NCBI GenBank assembly: GCA_014898425.1
Contig: RCSZ01000007.1
Span: 682,001-746,000 of the forward strand
DNA from: Botryotinia globosa
Lineage: Eukaryota > Ascomycota > Leotiomycetes > Helotiales > Sclerotiniaceae
DNA: 64,000 nt
Direction of reading: 5' to 3'
In this document: piece after piece, positions 1 to 11,800 of the stretch
Position numbering within the stretch: the stretch's first letter is position 1
Layout of the letters: each line of letters opens with the position of its first letter
Position numbers and translations under genes: made by a program
The notes under the pieces: model-generated
Databases searched by the model: none
What the model was told of the DNA's origin: nothing
The model's input: the letters and a program-made list of their open reading frames with translations, nothing else

Positions 1-1
1 T

Positions 2-1153
2 ATGTTCAGAATTCGTAAATTCTTCAGTATCCAAATCGAATCTGTGAGGAGTCGCAAGTCGTTCAATTTGTAAGACACGCTTTAGCTCGTCCATGAAGTT
101 GACATCTGTTGCTTTTACAACTGCCAAAGGACCGAAATAACCCCTTGGATATTTCCATTCGTCAGCCTCCGGGGTATGATTAGCAATCAACGACAGGTGC
201 TTCAGTCTAGGGAATTGCTGTTCTAGGAGAAATGGAACAGTATTAGTCCACCATGAGCCAATTTGAACTCTGTAGAGAGGGACGTCAGAGATGGCAAGAT
301 TGGTAATTGCGGAGAGATCTGGACGGCTTTGAAGCCAAGCTAGCGTGTTAAAAGTCTGCTCGATATTCTCGGCAACTAGAGTATCCACCTTAGAGTCGAT
401 CCAGCCTTTGCTCTGTACTCGTACACAGGCGGCTTGTCGTGTCCCCCCTTGTGAGCAATGGTATGTGCCATCTACAGGTCTAACTCCTCGAGGACGGTGG
501 TAATGTTCCAAAAATATCTCGGAGGATTCTCGACATGTCCACAAGAGATTTTCTGGTGATAAATTCGCACTTGAATCATCGTCAAAAGACAGAGTCGCGG
601 TGATGAGACGTGAATTTAATTCATCGGACCATACGATACGTGAATCAGAGTCGGTTGCCAAATGAAGACTTATTGTGCGAGGATCTGGAAGTACGTGAAG
701 CCATATCTTTCTTCGTAGTTCATATGGAAGTCTGTGAAAACATGTAAATTGATCATAAGATGATCTTCTTTCAAGCTCGACCCAAGTATAAAGGTATTTA
801 CCCGGCACGAAATTCTTACGGTAAAACTGTTTGTACCACATTCCATTATTTGCAGCGTCGTCCTTGAACAAGTAATTTGGTGATGTGTTGCGCCATGGGC
901 ATACAAGAGGTCCTTCAGTGAGTTCCAAATTGACGGTTGATTCATCGATAGTAGCGGACTTTTCATGAGTAATCTCTTCCTGCAAATCGTTTGTGGTTTG
1001 CATGTTTGCGACAGTCATGATAGACTGATGAGACTTGTTGATACTGTCGCTAGATAAAGGAGGGTCTTGATCCTTCATGACTCTGGCGTTCTCGATTGCT
1101 GGAATATTCGGAAGATTCGAGCCTGAGATGGCCTCATTCTTTGATCCTGCCAT
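2..1153 (-). CDS. 2EXR-domain protein, 3' part cut by window edge
   Basis: The reading frame is open from an ATG at 1153 to the left edge, giving 384 codons without a stop, so the C-terminus lies outside the window. Around residues 145-170 it carries the signature of the fungal 2EXR family: FTCFHRLPYELRRKIWLHVL followed by PDPRTISLHL. The first ~110 residues are polar and Ser/Asn/Glu rich, probably disordered. Downstream are a conserved-looking WTCRESSEIF segment and a helical region with aromatic residues. 2EXR proteins are abundant in filamentous fungi and have no defined biochemical role; some are thought to be F-box or HET related, but nothing here shows that. No intron is needed in the visible part. 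The family call is strong; the function is unknown. Confidence 0.85.
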   Translation of the reverse strand, partial: MAGSKNEAISGSNLPNIPAIENARVMKDQDPPLSSDSINKSHQSIMTVANMQTTNDLQEEITHEKSATIDESTVNLELTEGPLVCPWRNTSPNYLFKDDAANNGMWYKQFYRKNFVPGKYLYTWVELERRSSYDQFTCFHRLPYELRRKIWLHVLPDPRTISLHLATDSDSRIVWSDELNSRLITATLSFDDDSSANLSPENLLWTCRESSEIFLEHYHRPRGVRPVDGTYHCSQGGTRQAACVRVQSKGWIDSKVDTLVAENIEQTFNTLAWLQSRPDLSAITNLAISDVPLYRVQIGSWWTNTVPFLLEQQFPRLKHLSLIANHTPEADEWKYPRGYFGPLAVVKATDVNFMDELKRVLQIERLATPHRFDLDTEEFTNSEH

Positions 1154-3218
1154 GATTTATTGGAGTGATGTTAAGACACAACTGTTTCTCGTAATCAAGG
1201 ATGTGAATAAAATGTAGATGTTGCGGAGGAGAAATGTACAGACTTAAATACTTGGAGGTTCATTTAGAGCTAGGACCATGTACAGTCGATGGTATACAGC
1301 AGATCCCTAGTGAGCTCTCAGTGAATTTAGTGCTCTACAAGTCATATTTCTTCATTCATCAATGGTGAAGGTATGCGGATGATGTATAGATCATAGAGTC
1401 AAGAATGAATGGCGACGATTGGCCTATATAGCTTCTAGCCTCGACTATTTTCCAAGTCTCGCTCGCCTAATCAGAACCTGGTCTCTGCAAATGCTGCTAT
1501 TCCTTCGTATGATTCACCCAGCTAACCTGAAAATACCATATGGGACTCTATACTATATACTCAGGCCACCGCTAAAACTCCTGCGTTAGTACCCAGGTAG
1601 CTATCCTTTGATTTCGTCCATTCGTAGCAAATAGATACTCCACTTATTGTATACAAGGATAATCTTAGGTAAACTTAGAAGCAAATACCTACCCGTGAAG
1701 ATCCAAAAAATCTTAGTAAGCCGAATTTAGTAATATTCTGGGGCGCGGAAGTCGTTAAGAGTTAGGACAGATATGAAGAATTGGCGAGAGAGATGACTTG
1801 TATGAGCGCGGCCATAGGCGTATAAAGTGTTGCGGAATGCTGTGCAGAGAGAAATGTTTGTTTTGAGAATTGTACAAACAAGGCGTTGGTGAGGGATTCC
1901 GTATAATCGTACTTCCGCCACGAATATATAGCACTCTACAATATTCTTCATAAGAGTATCCGATCTTGTCTTTAATCTTCGTTGTCTTTACTCGAACCGG
2001 TAAAATACCCTCAGCAGTGTATTCAACATTGTTCCGTTCATCGAATGGATTGGAAATTGCGTCTCGTTATTGGAAGTGTCCGCAACGAAAACACTTTCTC
2101 AGCCGGCCTTGTCACTAGCAATTTGTTCTCGTCGCCGACACATAACAGTGGTTCCTCACAGACTGCCTATATGAAGTGACAGGACCTGATGTTCGTAGAT
2201 TCATCTCATTTGTGCCTCATCCCACTATACTAGCGGTATGGTCCACCCCGGAGCTTGTGTATGTCATTGTAGTCTGCCAGCCCTGCCTGGTTATCTTTGC
2301 AGCTAGTTGCGATGAGGTCTGGGATATTCGCGCATCTAGATGATGCAAGTCATTGGTAGTTGTTGATGTCGATAATGGTAATCTGTGGTAGAGCATGTCA
2401 GTTTCAGCTATCATTTTGATTGAAGGAGAGGGATCAGTAAATACCCAACTGCAAGAGAGATAGATGCAAGTGGATATCGTGCAGAATAGAGAGGATGATG
2501 GATCGGCATAGCAATATGTAGAGGTACTGGCTAGAGCTGCGGCTTGGAAATTGATGCTAGATCTCTTCTGTTGAATGAGTCAAACGAGTGGAGAGGCTTA
2601 TCTAGGCCAAGAGAAAGGTGTGCGAAGTGAGGCTGTTTGGTCAGTCTCTTCTGCCGTTCAAAATATCCTTGAACTGTGGTTGTTAGTTGCAGCCCGCTGT
2701 CGTCTTTTAGCTCACCATCATCAATGCTTACTCGATAATCGCTTCACCTTCTCCAACCTCATAAAGATGGTCGGTTCGCAGCTGCTATCCCCTCCATATC
2801 ATCTATCTTCTCCAATGGTTAAATTAGACATGTGTATTTCCTACAGTATATTCTGCATGGAGTTCCAGTCAGGCTTGGGACAAGTGGTAGAGAGACAATT
2901 CCAGATGAATTGCTTGCTGATTATAAGAAATTTTGAAAAACGGCAGGTTTCGTGAGAACTTATATAGAGTTGTCGTTATATCATGAGTTGGGGTAGACAA
3001 ATCACAGATTCTTTGTGCTGGAATTGAGAAGTGTTTGTCGTCGCATGTCTCATCATGAGATTAATAAAACTACAATCACAAGGCTTGCGATGAACCGCAA
3101 CATTGTTTCTCACCGCAAAGCCCATGCAAGCAAAGTAAAGTGTCTCCAGATCATATTAAACGCTTCATAATATCAGTCACGGCTTTCCAATTCTCTTCTC
3201 ACAAAAGACATATCTTTT
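1154..3218. other. Gene-free stretch
   Basis: This region upstream of the 2EXR gene contains only short open frames on both strands, for example near 1727-1951 and 2575-2955. They lack recognisable domains, good start contexts or splice-linked neighbours. The first few hundred bases should include the 2EXR promoter, but no TATA box or other site stands out. Confidence 0.5.
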
Positions 3219-3434
3219 CAGGGTATTCAACAGTCCGAACTGCAGTCCAACAGTAAAGGGCTTTGAATATCTGAAAGCAATTATAGATTTGAAAGTAGTT
3301 CAATGTCCCAATGATATTCAACAGCTAAATTATATTCAATGTTTCAATTATATTCAATATCTAAATCGTATCCAATGTCTCATCATTTGAACATCTTCAT
3401 TGTTTGACTGCACTCCGGACTATCGAACACTCTG
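3219..3434. mobile_element. MITE, family A copy 1
   Basis: This is a ~216 bp element with terminal inverted repeats of about 35 bp. The left end begins CAGGGTATTCAACAGTCCGA. The right end read in reverse begins CAGAGTGTTCGATAGTCCGG, and the match continues into GCAGTC(C/A)AACA. Two related elements lie at about 37045 and 41573. The interior is AT-rich with short ATTCAAT-type repeats and no coding capacity. It is a non-autonomous DNA transposon; the parent family cannot be named from the sequence. Confidence 0.75.
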
Positions 3435-3949
3435 TATCTTTCTAATCCACCTACTCTGCATTCTTCCTAAAAGACTTGAGGCCAAAAACCAGAGCGAGAA
3501 GTGGTCAGTATGAAATTTCTAATTTACTCTTCACCCTTCATTCTTCTCGGCGACAGTATCGAAATCCATCTTATCTGAGTATGGTAAACTGAGACTTAAG
3601 TGAAAACATGTGAAGTCTGAAATGGAAACCTCATATCAATGGATAATGAATGGCTCTAATGCTTTCTAGGGCATAGCTGTTAGGATATATATATAGTAGT
3701 AAGCTATCAGGACTTCAATTCTTGATATTGTGTCTTTTAGGTCAGATTGCGTGCGTGGCTTAGTGATAAAGCTTACGACTTCTACTGGTTGTTTCCGTGC
3801 ACGTGACAATAGCCTCCCATTAGCTAATATTAAAACAATTCAAATAATCTCTCAAATGCTTTACCCTAATGCCTGAATTTAGATTAGACTAGCTTCGTTA
3901 TTCTCGGTTGTTGTTTTGAGGAAAATATATGTTGTTCGCATAACCTTAA

Positions 3950-4334
3950 TAGTCGGCTCTTATAAGCGGCCTCCTAGTTCCTAGTTGGAGAAAACGATTG
4001 TTCTTGAAAAGCAGTTATCCCCAAAAAATCTTGGGATATATTTTATTCAATTCTGAAAAAAAAATAGTGGATTTGATATTATTGAATTGTTATAATTTTA
4101 TTAAATTCAATAATATTATCTATCACATTTAACTTTAACTTTATTTATTATAATAAATAGAATAAATAAATAATAAGAATCAATATTTTATTAATAATTA
4201 TATAATTTATAAAGATTGTAATTAATATAATTCAATTATTATAGTATTTTCAAAGTTTTTTAGGAACAACCGCTTTCCAGGGACAATCGCTTTCCCCGAC
4301 TAGGAACTAGGAGGCCGCTTATAAGAGCCGACTA
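3950..4334. mobile_element. RIP-affected MITE with ~80 bp inverted repeats (family B)
   Basis: Both ends carry the sequence AGTCGGCTCTTATAAGCGGC, continuing into CTCCTAGTTCCTAGT, in inverted orientation. The left copy starts at 3951 and the right copy ends at 4333. The match extends about 80 bp inward, and the mismatches are almost all C/T or G/A, as left by RIP. A TA dinucleotide flanks each end (3950-3951 and 4333-4334), consistent with the TA target duplication of Tc1/mariner/pogo-type elements. The ~220 bp interior is nearly pure A/T with no coding capacity. Confidence 0.85.
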
Positions 4335-4970
4335 TTATAACTTTTATATTTTCAATCGGCAACATCAAATTACATCATAACAACACACGATTAAAAAATT
4401 CAATAATTCGATTTCAAACATTCTTATTCTTATTAATTTTTAATTTTATATCTTGTATTATTATTATAATGAATCTAAAGAGAAAGATATTATAAGAAGA
4501 TATCGACACTTTATCTTATGAATATTAATTAACTTGGATACTATTAGAATATATTTCGATAATAGATATATTAAGAAGTTGAGCTGTTGTTACTACCGCC
4601 GCAACTCAAAGATCGATATATCTATACAACTAAATAATATTACTATCGTTAATACAATGATATATAATAAAGCTTGCATAGCAATATTTCGTACTCATAT
4701 GATGAATACACTAATGTCTGTCGAGGAAGAGAATGTGGACCGATGCACATATATTACTTCATATCCTGATGGTCAAGCGATATATATCAACAGAGAAGAC
4801 AGAAACCGTTCCATATTTATTATTTCATCTAGCCGGCGGCAGCACAATTTAATGCGCCATAGTTATCCTGCCTCCCTCTTCATCCATCATCTTCATACTA
4901 TTTTGTCATCTTATCACGAAATATTCATCAAACTTACGCAATCCTTTTTCCAGTTTTGCTCTGGATACAA

Positions 4971-5114
4971 CTCTCAAGGAAAGGCAATCACCATTCGGGT
5001 AAACCAATTCAAAATCCTGGTTGTTTAAAGCCGTGATGAAGATGGTGGGTGATAGTCTCCAGGAAAGGCAATCAACATTCGAGTAAACCAATTCAAAGTT
5101 CTGAATGTTCAAAG
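4971..5114. repeat. Imperfect tandem duplication, 84 bp period
   Basis: The segment 4971-5030 recurs at 5055-5114. Both share AGGAAAGGCAATCA, CATTCG and GTAAACCAATTCAAA. The period of 84 bp is a multiple of three. On the minus strand both copies encode a similar peptide (FELVYSNVDCLSWR and FELVYPNGDCLSLR) within one open frame, so the duplication may derive from a repeat-containing protein gene that is no longer intact. Confidence 0.7.
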
Positions 5115-5337
5115 TGATAATATTCAAAGTAAGGATGTATACCAGTATGACTTCCTGATATGTAAAAGTTGTTGGAAGATAGATCTCATCAATAAGACTT
5201 GGAATTCTTATCCTTACCCTAACTTTTCCTTGCCTTTACTAAAAGATATCGAGTCATGTATGTCTACTCAAGAAACAATCAGTAAATAGCATCACCCCTT
5301 CCCATTCGAACAATGTGTCTACCGTGGACGGAGATTT

Positions 5338-5481
5338 GATGTCTCTTGAGGAGTGTGAGACTTTGATGGATGAGTAAGAAATAAATAATACCATAGCAAC
5401 GTCTAGGTAGATGAATGATATCTCTTGGGTAGCTCGAGAGTTGATGGACGAGCAAGCAGTGAACAATACCATAGCAATATC
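5338..5481 (+). repeat. Imperfect tandem duplication, 79 bp period
   Basis: The segment 5338-5403 recurs at 5417-5481, sharing GAT(G/A)TCTCTTG, TTGATGGA(T/C)GAG and AA(T/C)AATACCATAGCAA. Read on the plus strand both copies give similar peptides (ETLMDE...EINNTIATS and RELMDEQAVNNTIAIS), but the first copy contains stops. It looks like decayed protein-repeat DNA. The source gene is not recognised. Confidence 0.65.
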
Positions 5482-7100
5482 AATTTCAACAGCAATGACT
5501 TCTAGTACTATCGCTATCATAGCTACCGCTACCACATCTAAGTATGTCTCGAAAACTAGTAATGAGGAAACGTCTGAAGTCACTTTGTTTAAAGAGCCAA
5601 ATGTAGATTAACAAATACTATTTAGTATGATACCCTGTGATGGCAGAATCCGTGGCCAACGAAACCATTATCTTATTAACCAAAATAAAATCTTAGATAG
5701 CTAATTATATATTGAAAAGATTGTTCTTAATAAATGAATATAATGAATTTAAAAATTTATATTCTATAAAACTTATTTTAATGACTAAAGTTTTAATAAA
5801 ATTCTTAAATTTGAAAAGCTATTGAGTGGTTTTAATAATCTAATATAATCATTTTCAAATTGAAATATCTATTTCTATTTCAATTAGATGATTTTTTTAT
5901 TTATTCGATCACAATATAGTCTATATTATATAAAATAATAATAAAGCTTTTAATTAAAGAATAGATTGAAAGTGAATAGTAAGGAGTAATATTTCTTCTC
6001 TTTAAAATAAATTTTCGGCTAATATCTTTAGCTGTCACGATCACAGGTTATAGAGCCCCAAAGAGCATGTGATAGTAGGCCCTCGGACATACTGTATATC
6101 AAAGAGAGCCCGCATATATATACAAATTGTATAATTTTTATAGTTTTAGAAGGATTATTGAAAAAGTCTTTGTGCTACATTACACCTAATGGATTCATTA
6201 CTAGTATTTACTCTAACATTAGCTTTCTCATTTATTCCCCCCCTTTCTCTTTAGTTCCAATCCATCCTTTTGATCTCTTTCTGATTTATATATTCGTTTT
6301 CTTTCGTTCAACTTTTCTACAATTCTAATATTCAAAGATATAAAAATCCCCAAGACCTTCTAGAGTCCTCATTTTCTTATTTTCTTTTAAAATTCAATGA
6401 TAAAAGAGTTATAAAAATACTGATTCTATTCATTCAAAATAGAATGAGTTTTTTATTAATAACAAATATATCATTAATATTGTAATATATATATATATAT
6501 ATATAATTTGTAGGGAAATTTATATCGAATTTCTCTTTGTCTCGAATATTCACTTTACCACCACAGGGATATATAGTATATAGACTTCACAATATGGAGA
6601 AGGAACATACACTATGAGATGACTAGTTATCATGCTTTGTTAATGGCAGATATCCAGTCGAACTATGTTGCTCCGGCTGCCGCCGCCACCCCTCTGACAG
6701 AGGGCCTCTGTCACACCTCAAAGCTTCGTACACGTTCAATACTCTCCAAGTCAGCCTGACGCCATACTGCAGTTGTGCCTTTGTGTAATCAAACTATATC
6801 ACCAACTTGTACGATCTCACCCCTCTGCAGTTACACTTTGGCATATTTATATGTTTTGTCTCCCTCTTTGTTTTGCATAACCTTCTACTCAACTCTCCAA
6901 TGCTTTCGGAAGATATAGTCAGGTGTCTTGTTCCGAGGACCGCTGCTATCTGAAGGCATCATAGTCGAATGCATTGTGTTTATTCATATTGCTCAGATTA
7001 CAAACAGCCTATGCAAAGTGTTGAGAAGTTCGGGATGTGCATTGGCAATCTCGATTTTGACTGTGAGACGGCATATAGCCGGAATCTTCTCATTGAGACA

Positions 7101-7331
7101 GTTGCAAAAACAAATCAATTGATAGATACTTTCCATAGCTTCAATTGTAATGTCCAAAGGAGAATTGTCAATTCCATGAGTAGTCTGTATGGGATACCTA
7201 TTAGCAATATGAACAATTATAATAAGATTGCGTGTAGCAGAACCTTATTGTTGAGTTAGCTGCAAGACAGATCGATTGATATACACTTTCATGGTCTCAA
7301 TCATGCAAAGGATAACATTCAATTTCGTGAG
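7101..7331. repeat. Diverged tandem duplication, about 155 bp period
   Basis: The segment about 7101-7180 resembles about 7259-7331. Shared blocks include TGCAA, ATTGATA, ACTTTC, TCAAT, AAAGGA and TCAATT followed by GTGAG or ATGAG. Many differences are transitions. This is the third decayed duplication in this AT-rich block. No function is apparent. Confidence 0.5.
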
Positions 7332-7894
7332 CGAAGGAGTAAAAAGTGCTATAATAAATGTGAATATAAAAACCACCATGTATCTAATAGAGCAAGCTCT
7401 AATATTCCGCTATCACTTCAACAATGTTCTTGTCAAAGATGAGAAGTTATTTTTTTCTTTTTCTCCAATTATATATTGTGCCATAAGCTTTCGTTTTATA
7501 GAATTATGTCACTATACGTTTTGAACTAAGATTGATGAGTAATCATAATATTATATAATATAATATAATATCCGTATAACTACCTATTCTATCTATCTAT
7601 CACCTATCTACCACCTATCTACTCTACTTATTCTCCTATATACAATTACACACATACACACATAAAAGCCTACTCAATCTATCTATCACTCACTCTCCCA
7701 CTCTCCCACACTCTCCCAAACTCTCCAACCTCCCCCCAAACAATTCCCTTACAACCACCCACTCTATCCCTAAAAAAACTCCATCTCCCTAGAAATTTGC
7801 TACAACTTTATGATCTTCCAACCATCCAACCTTTCAACCTTTCAACCATCCAACCATCAAGATTAAAAAGTATTATTTAATCGCTGAAATCTAC

Positions 7895-8017
7895 ATCTAA
7901 TCTAATCTAATCTAATCTAATCTAAATCGGGTCACATAATACCTAGTTGATTTTTCAAATTCTATTACTACTACTACTACTACTATTATTACTATTACTT
8001 ACTACTACTACTACTAT
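7895..8017. repeat. CTAAT and TAC microsatellites
   Basis: About six CTAAT units lie at 7895-7925, and an interrupted TAC/TAT trinucleotide array lies at 7964-8017. These are simple repeats in non-coding DNA. Confidence 0.85.
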
Positions 8018-8416
8018 TCTTACTTCTATTAGCACGAGCACTCCTCATAGAGAGCAAAATTATCAAAAAGACAGATTTTATCTCTATTTATTCATATATG
8101 CTATTTGACTTTCAACTGATTTATAATTAATTGATTCATTTATTTATTTTCCTATACATCTATCTACACGCGGCTAGCTAATCAAGTATCTTCTCTTCCT
8201 CCTTCCTCCTTCCTCTTTCCTCATCTCTCATCTCTCATCTTTCGATGAAAATCAATCAATCAGCCCATCAATCCCTTCCCTCCTTCCTCCTTCCTCCTTC
8301 CTCCTTTCCACTATCCCTTTCCCCTTTCCCTTTCCCCTACCCCTCTCCACATCCACATCCACAACGACCCCATCTCCACCCAGCTCTCCTCATCCCACAC
8401 AACAACATTACCCCCA

Positions 8417-8448
8417 GCCACCACCACCACCACCACCACCACCACCAC
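8417..8448. repeat. CCA trinucleotide microsatellite
   Basis: Ten or so uninterrupted CCA units read as poly-His or poly-Pro/Thr depending on frame. The tract lies in the intergenic 3' flank. Confidence 0.85.
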
Positions 8449-8830
8449 ATCCACCACCCAAAAACTTACAAAACAAATAGCAACCTTCATAAAATCATCA
8501 TAATTCATAATCCATATATCTCCCCGCGCTCTCTTATCATCAACCTCTTCTCACCCCATACTATTCAACCCCGACCCATCCAAGCCTCAAATCACCAAAC
8601 CCGCAATCTCAGATCGCGCAACATTACAAATAAGCCAACCGGTGACCTCCATCCGAATTGAATCGAATCCATGCAAAAAAGAAAGAAAAAAGAAAAGAAA
8701 TCCTGTATACAAAAAATTGGGTTCGCACCCATCCAACCATCTCATGAAGTTTTAAATTTTCCCCCTCTTCCATTCTTCCATTCTTTCATTCATTAATCAT
8801 GTCTTTTTTGATAAGAGTAACTTGAAAAAC

Positions 8831-11800
8831 TCAAACACTATTAGTCCTCCTCCTAACCACTACCGGTTTCTGCGCATGTATAACCACCAATTTGAAACTC
8901 GCATTCCACTGCTCACATTCATCCAAGACCTTGATATCGGTAAAGATGCTTTTCGTTTCTTTCTCTTTCGGGTCTCCTTCCTCCTTCTCGTCATTCTCCA
9001 GCGTGGTTTTCGATTCAAATGCAAGTAGAGAAGCTTCATAACATCTTCCATACCACCATCTCCCCACTTTCGCAACCATTCGTGTGATACTCTCATCCGC
9101 AGATTCACTTTCTTCCTTCATCATTTCGGCCAAACTTCGTTCTTCTTTCTTTCCCTTTGGTCGATTAGCCTCCCCAACTTCCTTCTCCTTTCCACTCCTG
9201 ACCCGTTCCAATACTCCCACCACCGGAATCCCCACCCGACAACTCTTCACATCCCCAAATCCTCTCGCTCCAAGTCCTCTAAGAATCATATCTCCCAAGC
9301 TTCCCAACACAACACTCTCATCTCTATTCTTCAATCTCGTTTTGAGACCTCGCACAGCGCGACGAGTACGAGGTCCCATATTCAACATATCAAGATCGAG
9401 AAGTGTAACTTCGATGTATCCACCTGGTTTAAGGACGCGTCGAGATTCGGAGAGGATGTGATTGTAAACTTGAGTTGTGAGGGAGGAAGGAAAGCGAAAA
9501 ATTACGGTACTGAAAGTAGAAGATGGGAAAGGAAATTTGGTAGTGCTACTGAGAGGAGAAAATTGAATTTGTCGGTGGTTAGGAGGTGGAAGTAAATAGG
9601 CGGGATTTTTCGTATTAGTAGCTGGAGGAGGAGCGGTAGGAGACAGATTGTAGAATGTACAAGTTGGATAAGTCTCTGCGGCATAGAAAGACCAGTCGTC
9701 TAATGTGTATTAGTTGCATACCGAGAGTAAATATGGATCAAACATACCATTGCCAAGTCCATCAATAACCAAAATGGAATGACATTTCGTCCTGGGTCCA
9801 TCCATTAAATTGCCTACCTCATCCCTAGCTGGACTAAACAGCACATTGCCAAAAGTAAGCCATTTACTAACGCTCATACTCCCCACTCTCAAATTGACTT
9901 GCGAGATTGGAGAATTACTTTCTTCAGATTCAATTCTCAAAAGACTAGCTCCTGAAATCCGTGATGTGTTACTCGAACCAGATTTCCTCGATTCGACCAT
10001 CGAAAGCTGTTGAGACTTGCTTGAATGAATAGAATCGTTGCGCTTGAGTAATTCGGGAGAGAATTCTGGAGCTGCTGGCGACGGGTTCGATCTCAACATA
10101 TCTTGATCTCCAACATTCATACTCGCATCCGCATCGATGCTAAAGCAACTCGACGCTATAGAGGTAATAGCAGATCTTCGACGGGGCAATGCAGGCAATT
10201 CGCGATTAGGAAAAGGAGAAGCTTGAAGCATGGGCTTAATAGTGCGAGTAGAGGGACTTTGATAAGTTTCATATTGAAATGGAAGACCATAAGATGATGT
10301 TGTAGAAACAATGCGGGATTTTCTCGTCGTGCTCTCCGTTTCGATCAAATCGTCGTATTCGTCCCAAACTTCATCTTCTGCTAATGCTGAATCGGGGTCG
10401 GGGATAATTGCCGTAATCTCAGCCCCATTAATCGTGCTCGAACTGCTCGTCGTCGCTGTGGAATTATTCCTAGGAGATCTTCTTGGTGAAAAGGATAAGA
10501 ATTCTCGTTGATACGGTGGTGGACTGCTGAAGTTCGCTGCGTAAGTTTCAGGGCTAGGAAACTTCGGTGGACTTGCTCCCAAAGCAACAGAATCAACATC
10601 AAATGAAGATAAATCCATGGCAGGTTGTATAGTGCTTAATCGTGCAAATGGTCTCGAGAATGAGATCGGAGATGTAGCCTCAGGTCTTGCAGAGACAACC
10701 TTCGGGATCCGACCAACTTGTTGGAGGCGACTAGGTCGAATAGGCGTCACTTCTCTCTGAACCTGAGATTCTGTCTGAGTTTGAGGAACCTGTGGTGATG
10801 GAGGCATTATTAATTCCGGTGGTGAAAAAGCAACGGTTGCTGGAACCATCTCTGGAAGCGAAGGTGCCATTGCTGTTTGAAGCTCTTCGATACGTCGGAT
10901 ATTTTCCTTGTAATTACTAAACCTAAGCTCATTTAATTGCTCATCAGTTAGTCCTACCACCTCCGAATCTCTCAAAATTTCCGCTAAATCCACACTATCC
11001 GTATCTTCTGGCTCATCAGAAAACTCAAACATAGCGTAGTGAGGTATCGGCTTAACAGGCTGTCTACCAATGGTGACAGGTACCGCATCAGATTTAATAT
11101 CGGCCTCTGGTTTTGTTGCATGCCGATGAAAGAAATTCCACTTCCGCGGTGACCTTGCTCGCTTCTCTAATTTTGCCGGCTTACCAAGTTGGGCTTGTCT
11201 TCCACGCTCGGCTTCGTCTTCCAATTCTAGTTGCGATTCTCCAGACATCAAGCTAGGATCCAGGCTACTTATCGAGGACGAAGGACCTTTCGTTGTGATA
11301 TTCAGTTGTTGAGGGATATTTATAGGTGTTGTCGCACTATTGAGACGCTGGATCGATCTTCGGAATGCAATGGATGGTTTCTTTGAATCATCGTCATCCT
11401 GGCTATCAGAAGGCCTTCTAACTTTGGTAGAGCCCATGCCAGAAGTTCTCTTACTATTTTCCTTTGGAATTGCTGATGGTTGCAAGATAGTTCTGGGCAT
11501 CTTTTGACTCAAACTAGTCTGAGAAATATTCTGATCCAGTGCAGGAAGACTAGTGTTGCTCTCTGAACGACTGACAACTTCAACAATAGAGTTGCGATTC
11601 TCCTTTATAGTTCCGCCACCGGATATGATAACAGGGCTCATACGATCCCGGAAGAATGGATCCGTGGTATCCAATTGATCTTTAGATGTTGGAGCTCCAC
11701 TCAAACTTCTTTCTCGTGGCTTACCGGCAGTGGATCTAGTAGTAGTACGACCACGTAGGGCATATCTTGTGTACCCTTCATGGCCAGTACCTGCAGCTGG

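Larger units (their letters stand above)
4335..7540. other. AT-rich decayed region without an assignable gene
   Basis: This stretch is a patchwork of AT-rich DNA (extreme at 5690-6030 and 6330-6520, with an (AT)n run at 6488-6508) and moderately GC segments. Open frames at 4534-5028, 4906-5127, 5254-5611 and 6928-7524 are short, mutually overlapping on opposite strands and match nothing I recognise. Several contain imperfect tandem duplications, annotated separately, which suggests remnants of repeat-containing coding sequence. I see no intact gene, RNA gene or complete transposon here. Confidence 0.5.
7541..8830. other. Microsatellite-dense 3' flank of the methyltransferase gene
   Basis: This region is low-complexity and pyrimidine-rich on the plus strand. 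It contains ATAAT repeats (7550-7570), CTAAT repeats (7895-7925), a TAC run (7964-8017), CCTCCTT and CCCTTTCC tracts (8195-8340) and a CCA run (8417-8448). The one longish open frame (8245-8661) is a translation of these repeats into Ser/Pro/His and I do not regard it as a gene. Confidence 0.6.

Noticed and set aside
4534..5028. Plus-strand open frame of 164 codons
   Set aside because: It begins in AT-rich DNA, has Ile/Tyr/Asn/Ser-rich random-looking composition, and overlaps the tandem duplication whose better peptide similarity is on the other strand.
5640..6120. Possible inverted-repeat element around an AT-rich core (CCTGTGAT at 5633 versus its complement near 6040)
   Set aside because: Only about 8 bp match; no target duplication or longer inverted ends.
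8245..8661. Plus-strand open frame of 138 codons
   Set aside because: It is a translation of Pro/Ser/His microsatellites (CCT, CCA, TTCC repeats); no gene structure.
8700..8750. tRNA T-arm-like GGGTTCGCACCC
   Set aside because: No acceptor stem, D-arm or anticodon arm can be folded around it.
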